Origin: CAYPZL01 sp964415045
Lineage (GTDB): Bacteria > Planctomycetota > Phycisphaerae > Sedimentisphaerales > Anaerobacaceae
Assembly (NCBI GenBank): GCA_964415045.1
Contig: CAYPZL010000280.1
Coordinates: 1 to 5,502, forward strand
Length of the DNA: 5,502 bases
Direction of reading: 5' to 3'
Shown: positions 5,283-5,502 of the stretch, in pieces
Numbering within the stretch: the stretch's first letter is position 1
Layout of the letters: every line of letters starts with the position of its first letter
The notes under the pieces: generated by a model
What the model saw: only the letters and a program-made list of their open reading frames with translations
Told to the model about the DNA's origin: nothing
Databases searched by the model: none
Program-made: the position numbers and the translations under genes

Positions 5283-5502
5283 TTTCTGTAAGTGCAGTAG
5301 CGGCAATACGTTCGGAGGCTTCTGCCCTTGTCTTCCCTCGCGCTGGTGGATTATTCAGCGGGGCGCTCGACCTGCGCACGAAAACAGCCACCCGGCGCGG
5401 CAGCGCTGGCGTCGCCGGCACGGGCTGTCATAGACTCCCGTATCCCTACATACTCAAGTTGACTGACTTTTTCGATTGGTCTGGGGCGTGGGGAACAGGA
5501 TT
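5283..5502. other. Downstream of tRNA-Pro: no supported gene
   Basis: The 220 nt after the tRNA hold no credible coding frame, RNA gene or repeat. An imperfect 7-bp stem (5294-5300 with 5319-5325, one mismatch, 18-nt loop) lacks a T-tract, so no tRNA terminator is assigned. A TTGACT at 5459-5464 has no -10 partner at normal spacing. Confidence 0.5.

Noticed and set aside
5294..5325. Possible terminator hairpin after tRNA-Pro
   Set aside because: The stem is 7 bp with a mismatch, the loop is 18 nt, and no T-tract follows.
5028..5433. Open frames on both strands across the tRNA (translations with VAQFGSALDWGSRGRWFKSS and RLDLNQRPLDPQ)
   Set aside because: These strings are the well-known artefact of translating a tRNA gene; the locus is tRNA-Pro and the rest of the frames resembles nothing.

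Overview
The window suggests a GC-rich bacterium of the Planctomycetota, probably a Phycisphaerae/Sedimentisphaerales-like lineage. The main clue is a tandem pair of prepilin-like proteins with the FTLIELLVVIAVIALL leader motif and a C-terminal H-X9-D block, a family greatly expanded in that phylum. This placement is an inference from protein style, not from a marker gene.

Left part (1-2076, + strand): two paralogous prepilin-type secretion/pseudopilin-like genes lie head to tail. Both begin inside a dispersed palindromic repeat (outer arms CATCCTGA / TCAGGATG, inner arms GAAGGATC / GATCCTTC). The repeat supplies the ATG, the Shine-Dalgarno-like sequence and most of the pre-cleavage leader peptide. 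The first ~190 nt of the two copies are about 93% identical, the middles diverge, and the last 60 residues are again about 73% identical. The second gene converges on feoB with only 34 nt between stop codons and no obvious terminator.

Central part (2111-5050, - strand): an iron-uptake operon reads dtxR/mntR-family repressor -> feoA -> feoB. The repressor and feoA overlap by ATGA. A near-consensus sigma70 promoter (TTGACA-18-TATGAT) precedes the repressor, and an 18-bp inverted repeat resembling the DtxR iron box occupies its spacer. A second copy of this operator, with two mismatches over 21 nt, lies in the feoA-feoB gap. The likely circuit is that the metal-loaded repressor binds its own promoter, shutting off itself and the Fe(II) transporter, with an additional control point just before feoB. 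The repressor's predicted metal site mixes MntR-like (Asp) and DtxR-like (Cys) ligands.

Right part (5051-5502): a tRNA-Pro(GGG) gene with its own promoter lies divergent from the iron operon. The last ~220 nt hold no gene I can support. No CRISPR array, transposase, phage gene or clearly new multi-gene system is present. The most unusual signals are the repeat-derived prepilin N-termini and the duplicated iron operator.
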